NCBI GenBank assembly: GCA_028285755.1
Contig: JANQOQ010000008.1
Location: forward strand, 381,399 to 445,398
Direction: 5' to 3'
Source of the DNA: Puniceicoccaceae bacterium
GTDB taxonomy: Bacteria > Verrucomicrobiota > Verrucomicrobiia > Opitutales > JAFGAQ01
Length of the DNA: 64,000 nucleotides
How positions within the stretch are numbered: the first letter of the stretch is position 1; each line of letters opens with the position of its first letter. Under the pieces are notes generated by a model. It saw nothing but the letters and a program-made list of their open reading frames with translations, searched no databases and was not told where the DNA came from. The position numbers and the translations under genes are program-made. Below, in pieces: positions 30,016 to 38,899 of this stretch.

Positions 30016-31308
30016 ATGATGCTTAGAATATCCCCATGTCTAATCCTAGTGCTGAGCGTTCTATGGACATCCTGCAGTGAGCAGAAGACAGAGACTTATA
30101 CCCCTCGTTTTGCCAAAGAGCAAACCGCTGTGATGGAGGATCTGAGTCGGTTCAAATCCAGGCACATTGGGAAGGAGGTTGGTGACAAGCCATGGATCGC
30201 GCACGTCAACCCCATCGATCTCAATCAGGATGGCCTTATGGACATCGTTGCCTGCGATGCGAAGCTTAATGAGGTGGTTTGGATCAAGCAGTTTGCGGAC
30301 GGGCGCTTTGAGGAAATCGTGATTGGTGAAAATATGCGTGCTCCCGTGCGTGTAGAGCCGAGCGATATCGATCAGGATGGAGATACTGATCTCATTATTT
30401 CGAGTATGAGCGTTGTCTTTCCCAATAACGATAAGATTGGCGCTATCTTCGTAATTGAAAATCTTGGGAATGAGACTTTTGAGCGCAGACTGATCATTGA
30501 GGGTATTGAGCGTGTCGTCGATACGCGTGCGGCTGATTTTGATGGGGATGGTCTGCTGGACCTCGCGGTAGGTCAGTTTGGGTACGATCAGGGGGAGGTG
30601 CGCTGGATGCGGCAGACGGCTCCTTGGGAGTTTGAGAGCGAGATATTGTTGAGTCTCTCGGGAACGGTGAATGTTTGCATCGATGATTATGATGGGGACG
30701 GTAGCCTGGATTTTGCGGCAATTGTATCCCAGCAATGGGAGGAAATTCACCTGTTCCTGAACGACGGTAAGGGTAATTTTCGCAGTCAGGTGATCTGGGG
30801 TTCCACGAATGAGGATTACTCGAGCAGCGGTATGAGCTCCGCAGATGTGAATCAAGACGGGATGCCGGACCTTGTATTTACCAATGGGGATGGTTTCGGA
30901 CCTAACCCAGAACCGGGGCCAAAGCCCTGGCATGGAGTGCAGTGGTTGGAGAACCGGGGTCGCGGCTTTTTTAAGTTTCATCGTATTGGGGACCTCGGGG
31001 GTGCTTACAGCCCTATCTCGGTAGATATCGATGAAGACGGGGATATGGATATTGTGGCACTCAGCAGCTTTAATAACTGGAATGAGCCCAAGGCAGTATC
31101 CATGGCGTGGTTTGAAAATGACGGTGCGCAACGCTTTTCGAAAAAAATACTCACCTACACACCTACACACCTGCTTACACTCGCGAGTGCGCGCATGCAG
31201 GGACCGGACAGTCCATTAACGCTTATAACAGGCGGCTTTCACGCGTATCCGCCCTACATTGAGGATAAGACCAGCCGCATACTTATCTGGGAGAAACCGG
31301 CTGAATAA
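30016..31308 (+). CDS. FG-GAP/VCBS-repeat lipoprotein
   Basis: 430 residues. A lipoprotein signal ends S-V-L-W-T-S-C (Cys about 20). The rest is a beta-propeller of about six FG-GAP-type repeats, each with a calcium-binding loop: D-L-N-Q-D-G-L-M-D, D-I-D-Q-D-G-D-T-D, D-F-D-G-D-G-L-L-D, D-Y-D-G-D-G-S-L-D, D-V-N-Q-D-G-M-P-D and D-I-D-E-D-G-D-M-D. No catalytic domain is evident. It follows the GH26-GH130 pair on the same strand. A role in binding substrate or holding enzymes at the cell surface is inferred, not shown. Its stop is 1 bp from the stop of the convergent sulfatase. Confidence 0.85.
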   Translation: MMLRISPCLILVLSVLWTSCSEQKTETYTPRFAKEQTAVMEDLSRFKSRHIGKEVGDKPWIAHVNPIDLNQDGLMDIVACDAKLNEVVWIKQFADGRFEEIVIGENMRAPVRVEPSDIDQDGDTDLIISSMSVVFPNNDKIGAIFVIENLGNETFERRLIIEGIERVVDTRAADFDGDGLLDLAVGQFGYDQGEVRWMRQTAPWEFESEILLSLSGTVNVCIDDYDGDGSLDFAAIVSQQWEEIHLFLNDGKGNFRSQVIWGSTNEDYSSSGMSSADVNQDGMPDLVFTNGDGFGPNPEPGPKPWHGVQWLENRGRGFFKFHRIGDLGGAYSPISVDIDEDGDMDIVALSSFNNWNEPKAVSMAWFENDGAQRFSKKILTYTPTHLLTLASARMQGPDSPLTLITGGFHAYPPYIEDKTSRILIWEKPAE

Positions 31309-31309
31309 A

Positions 31310-32740
31310 TTAGAAATCGAGTGGAACCGGAGGGAAGAATTCGCTGGGCGTGTGCTCCCGGATCATGATTTCCTTTATTTGCTGAACAATCTCAGGATAT
31401 CTAGTGGCTAAGTCGTTTTGCTCCCCCGGATCTTCATCAAGATTATAGAGTTCTATCGGTGCGGTTGGGTTATTAAGCAAATCCACGCGCACGCCCTTCC
31501 ATTTGCCCATACGCACGCCCGTCTGAAATCCAAAGCCATTGCCGGGCCAGCCAATGGGAAACTCCCAGTAGAGGAATTCGTGTTCCTTCTGTTCTTCACC
31601 CAGGAGTGTCGGTAGGTAAGAGATGCCGTCCGTTTCAATCGGGTTTTCGATACCTGCGATATCCGTAAGGGTAGCAAAGAAATCGTAGAAAGTACTGAGA
31701 TGATCGGTCGCCCCTCCGGCTTCTATGGTTCCGGGCCAGGTTGCAATGAGGGGCACACGGATGCCACCTTCGTAGACATCCCGTTTAAATCCGTGCAGCC
31801 CGCCCGCACTATCGAACGGTGCGGTATAGCCTGCGCTGTCACTCACCGGTCCATTATCGCTGGAGAACATGATGAGCGTGTTTTCTGCAATACCCAGCTC
31901 TTCCAGTTTTTTGCGGATCAGCCCAATATCGCGATCCATACGGGTAATGGTAGCTGCGTAGGACTTGGAGTCTCCCTCCCAGCTGGTAGCGGTGTAGATT
32001 CCATCGTCGGGAATTTCCATCCTCTGCCCGAGGGGAGCTTCCCCGTTATCGTGTGGAATAATCCAGGGCAGATAAAGAAAGAACGGTTGGTTCTGATTGG
32101 CTTCGATAAATTTCAGGCTTTCCTCAATGAAAAAGTCCTGTGAGTAATCTACTTTCTTAGTTGAGTAGCTGCCGAGGCCCTGGTGCCAGGCTTCCGGATC
32201 GATGTATTTAACCTCATTATCGAGGTAGATTTTTTCGTCATTTTTAAGCAGATACTCAGGAAATGCATTGTGTGCGAGTACCTGGTCCAGGTAGCCGAAG
32301 TATTCATCAAAACCGCGTTTTAAAGGATTGCCGATGGTATCTGCATTGCCGAGGCCCCATTTGCCGATCATGGCGGTGCGATAGCCGTTTTCCTGAAGTA
32401 CTTGGGCAATGGTTGTTTCCGATAGCGGCAACGGCAATTGGCCAATGCCCCTATCGTGTTGGCGATTGCCGCGCACGGGTGTATTTCCACTATGTTTGCC
32501 GGTCATGAGGATCGCACGTGAAGGGGCACAAACGGGGGAACCTACATAGTGTTGAGTGAAACGTATGCCCTCATTGGCCATTTTATCCAATTCGGGGGTC
32601 TGGATTAGTTTTTGACCATAGCTGCCGAGATCTCCATAGCCGAGATCATCGGCTAAAATAAATATGATATTGGGTTTATTCGCTTTGGCACTCGCACACG
32701 AAATAATTAAAAGTGAGATAAACAAGGTAAGGAATTTCAT
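31310..32740 (-). CDS. Arylsulfatase-type sulfatase, secreted
   Basis: 476 residues from the ATG at 32740; the frame is open 28 codons further, but M-K-F-L-T-L-F-I-S-L starts a proper signal peptide (about 1-18). Cys71 in V-C-A-P-S-R-A-I is the formylglycine site. F-I-L-A-D-D-L-G-Y-G-D-L-G near 27-38 and S-S-D-N-G-P are metal-site motifs of arylsulfatase A-like enzymes. It therefore belongs to a different S1 branch from the two C-G-P-S-R sulfatases in this window. It follows the two PEP-CTERM genes (87 bp gap). Substrate unknown; removal of sulfate from a polysaccharide is inferred. Confidence 0.92.
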   Translation of the reverse strand: MKFLTLFISLLIISCASAKANKPNIIFILADDLGYGDLGSYGQKLIQTPELDKMANEGIRFTQHYVGSPVCAPSRAILMTGKHSGNTPVRGNRQHDRGIGQLPLPLSETTIAQVLQENGYRTAMIGKWGLGNADTIGNPLKRGFDEYFGYLDQVLAHNAFPEYLLKNDEKIYLDNEVKYIDPEAWHQGLGSYSTKKVDYSQDFFIEESLKFIEANQNQPFFLYLPWIIPHDNGEAPLGQRMEIPDDGIYTATSWEGDSKSYAATITRMDRDIGLIRKKLEELGIAENTLIMFSSDNGPVSDSAGYTAPFDSAGGLHGFKRDVYEGGIRVPLIATWPGTIEAGGATDHLSTFYDFFATLTDIAGIENPIETDGISYLPTLLGEEQKEHEFLYWEFPIGWPGNGFGFQTGVRMGKWKGVRVDLLNNPTAPIELYNLDEDPGEQNDLATRYPEIVQQIKEIMIREHTPSEFFPPVPLDF

Positions 32741-32827
32741 AGTCTGGCTTGGGTAAAGGTCCACTACCAGATTTGTATGAAAAGGGGCTTTTGTAAAGCT
32801 CAGCGACCCGATATATGGCAGCAACGC

Positions 32828-33652
32828 CTACTTCTTAAGGATCGTTCTAAAATTCACCTTGCGTCTGCGTAGCTCAATAACAATCAGAGCCAGTAGTCCA
32901 AAAGCACCTGCCGCGTAGGTTCCGGGTTCGGGAACCGGAGTAAAGGCGACATTCCCGATTCCAAAATTTTGATCATTGGGGTTACTTTTACCCCCCGGTC
33001 CACTCGAAAAGCGAAATGTGATGGTATCGACCGGTTCGGTCCACGCGATGTTGAGCGTGGATTTGTCTTCCCAGCTGGTTTTAGTATTTCCCCGATAAAG
33101 GGTATTCCCCGGATCAGTTGATGTATCCATAGTAATACCGCTGCCATATGTGATTACCAAACCGCCCGTTGGTGAACCATTGGAAGTAGCGGTGATCATT
33201 TCCACGATGTCTTCCCACTTGTTGTTCTGAAAATCAATATCCATGATATCCACATTACCGGTAGTGTGCTGACTGAAGCTGATCGTGATGTCCACGTAGT
33301 CCGTTAAGCGGTTATCATCATTAAAGTCGGGCTCAATGATCAATGCGCTTTTACTGTTACTATCATCGATATCATCCTCATAGTCATCACCGGCACTGAT
33401 GGAAGCTGAAATGGTAATATCTACGCCCGAATCGTCTACATTTTCAAAAGTGCCTTCCGTCTGATGGCTATCATCGTCATCGTCGTCGTCATCATCATCG
33501 TCGTCATCATCATCTCCTCCGCCGCTGTCGGTCTTACCGTCATCCCAATCTACATTTTTCCAGTCCAATTCAAAATCGGCAGCCTGCACTTGCTGCATAC
33601 TATAAAAAGCAAGCAATGCGATAAAAATGAGCCTATAAAGTCTGCGGGTCAT
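32828..33652 (-). CDS. PEP-CTERM protein with poly-aspartate tract
   Basis: 274 residues from the ATG at 33652 (a TTG at 33667 is less likely). Signal peptide about 1-24, ending V-Q-A. The mature start F-E-L-D-W-K-N-V-D-W is followed by Gly-rich residues, then 15 consecutive Asp, then a beta-rich domain (G-V-D-I-T-I-S-A-S-I). The C-terminal sorting signal is V-P-E-P-G, a membrane helix, then R-R-R-K. Exosortase would cleave at P-E-P and release or anchor the protein; no exosortase is in this window. It is a tandem paralogue of the next gene, which lacks the Asp tract. The poly-Asp could bind calcium or metal (inference). Confidence 0.88.
   Translation of the reverse strand: MTRRLYRLIFIALLAFYSMQQVQAADFELDWKNVDWDDGKTDSGGGDDDDDDDDDDDDDDDSHQTEGTFENVDDSGVDITISASISAGDDYEDDIDDSNSKSALIIEPDFNDDNRLTDYVDITISFSQHTTGNVDIMDIDFQNNKWEDIVEMITATSNGSPTGGLVITYGSGITMDTSTDPGNTLYRGNTKTSWEDKSTLNIAWTEPVDTITFRFSSGPGGKSNPNDQNFGIGNVAFTPVPEPGTYAAGAFGLLALIVIELRRRKVNFRTILKK
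33470..33514 (-). repeat. Codon repeat encoding 15 consecutive Asp
   Basis: Forty-five bases of mixed GAT and GAC codons encode 15 Asp in a row inside the PEP-CTERM protein. The mixture of codons makes pure trinucleotide slippage less likely to expand further, though related sizes could occur. The paralogue at 33725-34477 has no such tract. Confidence 0.95.
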
Positions 33653-33724
33653 GAAGAATACAATCAACTTAATCCTAAAATCGGTAATTTAACAAAAACC
33701 TAGGATTTGAATCTCAGACATTTA

Positions 33725-34477
33725 CTAAAATTTAATAAATTTCTTTTTACTTTTACGTTTTTTATACTCGCGCCATCCCAATAGGGCCAAAGCACACAGT
33801 CCTGTAACGTATGCGCCCGGTTCCGGGACGGGTGTAAAGGTAATATTGCTTAAACCAATGACTTGGGCGACTGGATTACTGATTGCGCGGCTCCCGCTGG
33901 AATAACGAAAAGAGATATTATCCACTGGTGCGGCCCATGCAATTTGCAGGGTAGAGGCATCGTTCCAGTTCTGGTTGGATCGTCCGCGATATTCGGTTTC
34001 GCCGCTGTTGGTTACGGTCCGTATTTCAGATCCGGCTGTAATGGTGAGATCATCAGTGGTGTTACCCTCATTACTTGCCTGTATATCTTCAATGATATCT
34101 TCCCAATAAGATATGTTGCCTGAGCGACCCCGATCCACATCGAGTAGCGAAAAATCTGCACTATAAACCGTACTGCTGAAGGAAATATTAACATCTATGA
34201 AGCTTGTAGAGGGATTGTCCGTACTGAAATCCGGGAAAATGACGAGAGAACTGCTGCTATTGGAATCATCCAGAGGTGAGTAATAGAATCCGCCATTGAT
34301 GGTGAGTGAAATCGTGATGTCTATTCCGCTGCCATCAACGTCATTGAAAGTTTGCGAAGTATTACCTGAGTTCCAGTTTACCTGAGTCCAGTCCAACTCT
34401 GAAGACTGGGCATGTGTGATGAATACCACCATACAGGTAGCCCAAGCAAAACATCCTAATTTCCATAAGATTGCCAC
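33725..34477 (-). CDS. PEP-CTERM protein, paralogue of the poly-Asp protein
   Basis: 250 residues from a GTG start. Signal peptide about 1-23. The mature protein starts S-S-E-L-D-W-T-Q-V-N-W, then T-F-N-D-V-D-G-S-G-I-D-I-T-I-S, parallel to the downstream neighbour, and continues in step with it to W-N-D-A-S-T-L-Q-I-A-W and the C-terminal V-P-E-P-G, helix, and K-K-R-K tail. The only large difference is the missing Gly/Asp insert. A secreted, exosortase-sorted surface or exopolysaccharide-associated protein of unknown function. It lies 72 bp upstream of its paralogue, on the same strand. Confidence 0.87.
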   Translation of the reverse strand: MAILWKLGCFAWATCMVVFITHAQSSELDWTQVNWNSGNTSQTFNDVDGSGIDITISLTINGGFYYSPLDDSNSSSSLVIFPDFSTDNPSTSFIDVNISFSSTVYSADFSLLDVDRGRSGNISYWEDIIEDIQASNEGNTTDDLTITAGSEIRTVTNSGETEYRGRSNQNWNDASTLQIAWAAPVDNISFRYSSGSRAISNPVAQVIGLSNITFTPVPEPGAYVTGLCALALLGWREYKKRKSKKKFIKF

Positions 34478-34625
34478 GACTGAAAGACTGCCCTCGCGGG
34501 CGTTTATTTATATTAGACTCAAGAAAAAGCACCTTTATTTATGAGAATTTTACAAATTGGGTCAATCTATGTTTTACAAAATAATGAAAAATGATGTTAT
34601 ATTGTTAACAAGTTGTGGATAAAGC

Positions 34626-36332
34626 GTGTATCTAAGTCTCAGATCTAAACTATTATTTATCTATTTGCCGATTGCGCTTGTGGTGGTTGGTCTGGTGTTT
34701 AGTGCACGCCCGGTTTATCGCTATTTTAAGGAGATTCGGGCTTCGGTAATTTCCGAGAACGCTCTGAATCGCTACCTTGAAAATCCTACGGATTTGGAAG
34801 CGGTTAACGAAGTTTCACTTCAGCTGCGTTCTGCCCTTGCGCTCGACCCGGATGGTTATGCGCCTAACCGGGGTCTGGCGATTGTTTTGAATTTCACATC
34901 TCCTGCCGTTGCACGCCAGTATTGGGAACAGGCTATCGAATACACAGGAGACCAAATCACCATACAGGACCGCATGGCGTATGTTCAGTGCCTCATCGTT
35001 AACAATGATTTTTTGGCAGCTGAGCAGGAGTTATTAAAGGTGCTCGAGCAGGACCCAAACAATGTGGATGCCCAATATAATTTGTCAAAAATATATGTAC
35101 TAATCGGGCAGGAAACCCGGGCATTGGAATACGCACGCGACTTTATCCAATCAGCGGATACCCCAATTGAGCGTCATCTTTTCTATATAGGGATGTGCCT
35201 GAATTCCGATGATCCCTCAATCATCGCCGAGGGCGATGCGCATATCGAATTTTTGCTGGATAATTCTGATCTCATAAACGATCAGGTGATGTGGCAGATG
35301 ACTGAGATTGATGCCCTGAATATTGAAATCAAACGCCGCCTGCAGGATCAACTCCAGCTGCGGGTGGATGAGTTTGAAGATGAAATCCGACTGGTTAACC
35401 ACCGTATCCAAACGGGCGTAATTACCCGCAATGAAGGGTTTGAATACCTTATGGGCAAAACCCGTGAAGCGGATAATCGCTATGTAACCCGACTTGCAGA
35501 GTGGTGCAGCGATGTAGGGCTCGCTGAGCAGGTGCCCGTTCTCCTGTCTGTGCCGCTAGCCCTGCAACGCAAAGACTGGTTTCTGATCCTGATTCGTAAT
35601 CTGGGTCGCCTGGAGCGTTGGGATGCTGTCGTGCGTATTCTGGAGGAGGAGCAATGCCCCATCGAGCGTTTTTGGCTCTATATCCTAAAAGTGGAGGCTT
35701 ATCGTGCCATGGATAGCGATGCCGAGATGGTCAATGCCTGGTATCGTGCCAAACTGGAGGCATTGCCACTGCCGCTTCACTTTTGGACGCTTATCGAAAT
35801 GGGTAATGAAGCTGGGTTGAATTACGAAGCGGATGCTTTGCTGGACCGACTGGTGATCCTGGGAGTGCCCGCTGAGGAAATATTGGGGTATGGCGCACGA
35901 TTGGCCCATGAAAGCAGAAATTTTGACAGGCTCTACACCACACTGACCTCATTTTACGATAAATATGGGGGCAATCCAGACATCGCAAACGATTGGGCCT
36001 ACTATTCCATTCTGATGGATCAAAACGGGGGTGAAGCCCGTGAGGTAGTTGAAACGCTTTCAAAACAGTATCCCAATCGGCTGCGTTACCATATGACTTG
36101 GGCGTTGGGAAGAATCAAGGATAGTCGTTATTCCGAGGTTTTAGCACGCTTTCAAACCATTGATGTGGAGTGGGAAACGCTGCATCCCAAGTGGCGTTTG
36201 ATACTTGCATTTGCACTGGCGGGGGTGGATGAGTTTCAGCAGGCACAATACTATCTCGAAGGTGTTGATATGGAGCAGTTTAATGAGTATGAGCGTGCCA
36301 TTTACGAACGCTTGTTTTATAATCGTACATAA
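34626..36332 (+). CDS. Membrane-anchored TPR-repeat protein
   Basis: 568 residues from a GTG start. One N-terminal membrane helix (about 8-26), so anchored in the inner membrane with a large soluble part. Helical repeats of the tetratricopeptide kind are visible: A-A-E-Q-E-L-L-K-V-L-E-Q-D-P-N-N-V-D-A split here as L-L-K-V-L-E-Q-D-P-N and Q-Y-N-L-S-K-I-Y near 140-160. The rest is repeat-like but degenerate. No enzyme motif. It probably acts as a scaffold, but partners are unknown. A TGTGGATAA sequence just before the start resembles a single DnaA box, considered chance. Confidence 0.75.
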   Translation: MYLSLRSKLLFIYLPIALVVVGLVFSARPVYRYFKEIRASVISENALNRYLENPTDLEAVNEVSLQLRSALALDPDGYAPNRGLAIVLNFTSPAVARQYWEQAIEYTGDQITIQDRMAYVQCLIVNNDFLAAEQELLKVLEQDPNNVDAQYNLSKIYVLIGQETRALEYARDFIQSADTPIERHLFYIGMCLNSDDPSIIAEGDAHIEFLLDNSDLINDQVMWQMTEIDALNIEIKRRLQDQLQLRVDEFEDEIRLVNHRIQTGVITRNEGFEYLMGKTREADNRYVTRLAEWCSDVGLAEQVPVLLSVPLALQRKDWFLILIRNLGRLERWDAVVRILEEEQCPIERFWLYILKVEAYRAMDSDAEMVNAWYRAKLEALPLPLHFWTLIEMGNEAGLNYEADALLDRLVILGVPAEEILGYGARLAHESRNFDRLYTTLTSFYDKYGGNPDIANDWAYYSILMDQNGGEAREVVETLSKQYPNRLRYHMTWALGRIKDSRYSEVLARFQTIDVEWETLHPKWRLILAFALAGVDEFQQAQYYLEGVDMEQFNEYERAIYERLFYNRT

Positions 36333-36432
36333 TTCGCCGAACCCACAATTTCAGGTTTGAAACTTCGTAGGGGATGTGTTGCGGTGTTTGCGAAAACACG
36401 AAAACGCTGAATCCTGACTGCAACCTCAGATT

Positions 36433-37809
36433 ATGGATGCTGATACCTTAGATGATCGTTCAACCTGGACTGAACTGCGCGAGTTGCTCGAGCAGGGGGA
36501 TTCTGCTGCACTGATTCAATGGATTGATGCGCTTCCTCCAGGGGAAATGGCCCGCACTTTATCGCGCCTTACGGATGATGAGCGCAGCCAGATCATGGAA
36601 ATCGTGGGACCGGAGGAGGCGGCAGAGCTGCTTAATCAGGTATCTGAGGCCCAGGCAGTGGATATCATCGAAGAGCTTGATGCCAAATCGGCGGCGGCGA
36701 TCGTTGAGGAGCTGGACAGTGATGAGCAGGCGGATATTCTCGCAGAGCTGGATGACCAGGATGCGGAGGCCATCCTGCAGGAGATGGACCCGGAGGAGGC
36801 TTCGGATGCCCGTAAGTTGATCAGCTACGATTGGTCGACCGCCGGGGGTGTGATGATCACCGAGTATCTGTCGTTTACATCCAACACTACCACCTCACAG
36901 GTATTGGATAATCTGCGTGCAAACAAGGAAACCTATGCGGACTATGATGTACAGTACATCTATATTACTTCTGAGCAGGGATACCTGAAAGGTGTGCTGA
37001 AATTGCGAGATCTGCTACTTGCCAAAGATGACCGGCGGGTGGGCTCGCTCATGCTCAAGGACCCAGACCGGGTTAAAACCAGCGAGCCCGTGAATGCGTT
37101 GAGGGAACTTTTTGAGGAGCATAACTACCTGGGCATACCCGTCGTGGATGATGAGGATAAGCTCGTGGGCGTTGTTCGCCGTGCAGCGGTGGAAGAGGCT
37201 GTCGGTGAAATGGCGACTGAGGATTTTCTGAAGTTAAGCGGACTGAGCGGTGAAGAAGAGTTGCGCACTATGCCGCTTTGGGAGCGAACGTGGCGGCGGT
37301 TATCCTGGTTGCTCGTGGGTTTATTGCTCAGTGTGACCGCTGCCAGTGTGATTGCAGCCTATGAGCACATACTTCAGGAAGTCATCGTGCTCGCTGCTTT
37401 TTTACCCGTGGTTGCGAATTTGAGTGGAGCTTCCGGAAATCAGGCCGTGGCCGTGAGTATACGGGAGCTTACCTTGGGAATAGTAAAACCGTGGGAGGTC
37501 ATCCGCGTGGTTTTTCAGGAAATGCTCGTAGGACTCTTGATCGGATTATGCCTGGGGATTGTTTTAGGCACCATCGTTGGTTTTTGGAAAGGAGAGATGA
37601 ACTGGCACCTGGGCCTGGTTGTAGGCGGAGCCATGTTTGCCAATGGGCTGATCTCCGTGGTTATCGGTGGTAGTGTGCCCCTGATGCTTAAGCAGATGCG
37701 GCTGGATCCCGCGCTGGCATCCGGTCCTTTAGTGATGACCATTGCGGATGCATGCGGGTTTTTTATAACCCTCATGCTCGCTTCGCTGATGTTACCCTAC
37801 ATCAATTAG
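36433..37809 (+). CDS. mgtE: Magnesium transporter MgtE
   Basis: 458 residues, usual length. Cytoplasmic N-domain of short acidic helical repeats (about 15-130: E-L-D-A-K-S-A-A-A-I-V-E-E-L and D-I-L-A-E-L-D-D-Q-D), two CBS domains (about 135-260, including the G-V-V-R-R-A-A-V-E-E end), a connecting helix, and five membrane helices (about 285-455). The pore-region pattern N-L-S-G-A-S-G-N-Q-A is intact. The acidic N and CBS domains sense cytoplasmic magnesium and close the channel. Its stop overlaps the convergent DUF4340 stop by 8 bp. Confidence 0.95.
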   Translation: MDADTLDDRSTWTELRELLEQGDSAALIQWIDALPPGEMARTLSRLTDDERSQIMEIVGPEEAAELLNQVSEAQAVDIIEELDAKSAAAIVEELDSDEQADILAELDDQDAEAILQEMDPEEASDARKLISYDWSTAGGVMITEYLSFTSNTTTSQVLDNLRANKETYADYDVQYIYITSEQGYLKGVLKLRDLLLAKDDRRVGSLMLKDPDRVKTSEPVNALRELFEEHNYLGIPVVDDEDKLVGVVRRAAVEEAVGEMATEDFLKLSGLSGEEELRTMPLWERTWRRLSWLLVGLLLSVTAASVIAAYEHILQEVIVLAAFLPVVANLSGASGNQAVAVSIRELTLGIVKPWEVIRVVFQEMLVGLLIGLCLGIVLGTIVGFWKGEMNWHLGLVVGGAMFANGLISVVIGGSVPLMLKQMRLDPALASGPLVMTIADACGFFITLMLASLMLPYIN

Positions 37810-38884
37810 GGCTGATTTCTAGAACAGCCGGGGTGTCGGTTTCTTCGGCAGCTTCCTCCTCTTCCGGTTGTGGAAGGGTCAACCAATCTGCAATCGTATC
37901 GGGCTGAGAGTTGAAAGTATATTCTGATACCTCAAATGCCAAACTATCCATAAAAGGGTTTAATATATCCTCACCTGAAGACTTTGCCATCATGTAGACG
38001 GGGCGTTCTTCGCCAAAGTTGATTTCAGCACCGTCGGCGATCTCCGGTTCCGGGGCTTGCCCTACATATATATCCCAGCTGGTTTCGTCAAATAAGGTGA
38101 GTGCAAAGTGGTAGGCATGTGCGAATGCATCCTCGTATTTGGTAGCTTCACTGGCATCAAAGACATCGGTAAATCGGGCATTGGTGAGGTTGCGCATGCT
38201 GGACAAGATATTTGAGGGGTAAAGGGTCGCACCTTCGGGGAGATCCGCCATCGCAAATTCGTCCGCCTGGGTCTCACGACTCACGGTGATGACGCCCGCT
38301 TCCTCAGTAGGCCAATGCAGGGTGATTGCCTTCACATCATTGGCTGTAAAGGGGATCAGATCGGTTTCAACCCAGTCATTGTTGGCCGTGTCGATAGATA
38401 GGTTATTGTCTGTCAAGTATACCTCAGTTTCATCATTCCGTGCAATGATTCTGCCTCCGTTTTTGCCGGTCTTGCCAATGTAAATGCGGCCGAGTTCATC
38501 GCCGCTTTCATCATAGAAGGCAATCAGGGATTGGTCGTCGATTTGTAGATCGTCGCGTTTTTCCGGATTTTTGGTGACCAGGCGTGCAAGGCTTGCCTCC
38601 CGGAGGTCGGTGATCAATTGCCCCATTTTACTGATATCCAGAGGAAGATTGTGGTAACTCCCTATTACCCAAAGTCCGGCATCGCGCCTTTCGATACTGA
38701 TGTTGTCTCGCCCCGTGATCTGAATCTGTGCGGTATTGCGCAGAGCCTCTTCCGAAATCAATGAAGTGTCTTCAGGGAGGTTCCAGCTGGCCTGCTTTTG
38801 TTGATTGATTTGCTCATTAATAATCAGCGCGGTAGCGATGACACCGAGAATGAGTGTTAAGATTAAAAGAGAACGAATATTCAT
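37802..38884 (-). CDS. DUF4340 protein, last gene of a Gld-type ABC operon
   Basis: 360 residues. One N-terminal membrane segment (about 5-22), then an extracytoplasmic beta-rich repeat region of the DUF4340 kind: S-G-D-E-L-G-R-I-Y-I-G-K and N-D-E-T-E-V-Y-L-T-D are typical repeat units. The C-terminus is acidic (E-E-E-E-A-A-E-E). It lies 15 bp after the GldG-like gene, in the order ATPase, permease, GldG-like, DUF4340. DUF4340 proteins are commonly encoded with this transporter, but their role is not established. Overlaps mgtE at the 3' end. Confidence 0.85.
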   Translation of the reverse strand: MNIRSLLILTLILGVIATALIINEQINQQKQASWNLPEDTSLISEEALRNTAQIQITGRDNISIERRDAGLWVIGSYHNLPLDISKMGQLITDLREASLARLVTKNPEKRDDLQIDDQSLIAFYDESGDELGRIYIGKTGKNGGRIIARNDETEVYLTDNNLSIDTANNDWVETDLIPFTANDVKAITLHWPTEEAGVITVSRETQADEFAMADLPEGATLYPSNILSSMRNLTNARFTDVFDASEATKYEDAFAHAYHFALTLFDETSWDIYVGQAPEPEIADGAEINFGEERPVYMMAKSSGEDILNPFMDSLAFEVSEYTFNSQPDTIADWLTLPQPEEEEAAEETDTPAVLEISPN

Positions 38885-38899
38885 GGCTTCGTTAAAAAG

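Noticed and set aside
30061-31170. 369-codon minus-strand frame over the FG-GAP gene
   Set aside because: A shadow frame; the plus-strand gene has a lipoprotein signal and repeated calcium loops.
33464-33703. Plus-strand frame rich in Ile/Val across the poly-Asp tract
   Set aside because: It is the antisense reading of GAT/GAC codons (ATC/GTC gives Ile/Val) and has no independent support.
34614-34622. Perfect DnaA-box-like TGTGGATAA before the TPR gene
   Set aside because: Only one copy in an AT-rich spot. A 9-mer is expected by chance about once in every few windows of this size, and there is no cluster or dnaA/dnaN context for an origin.
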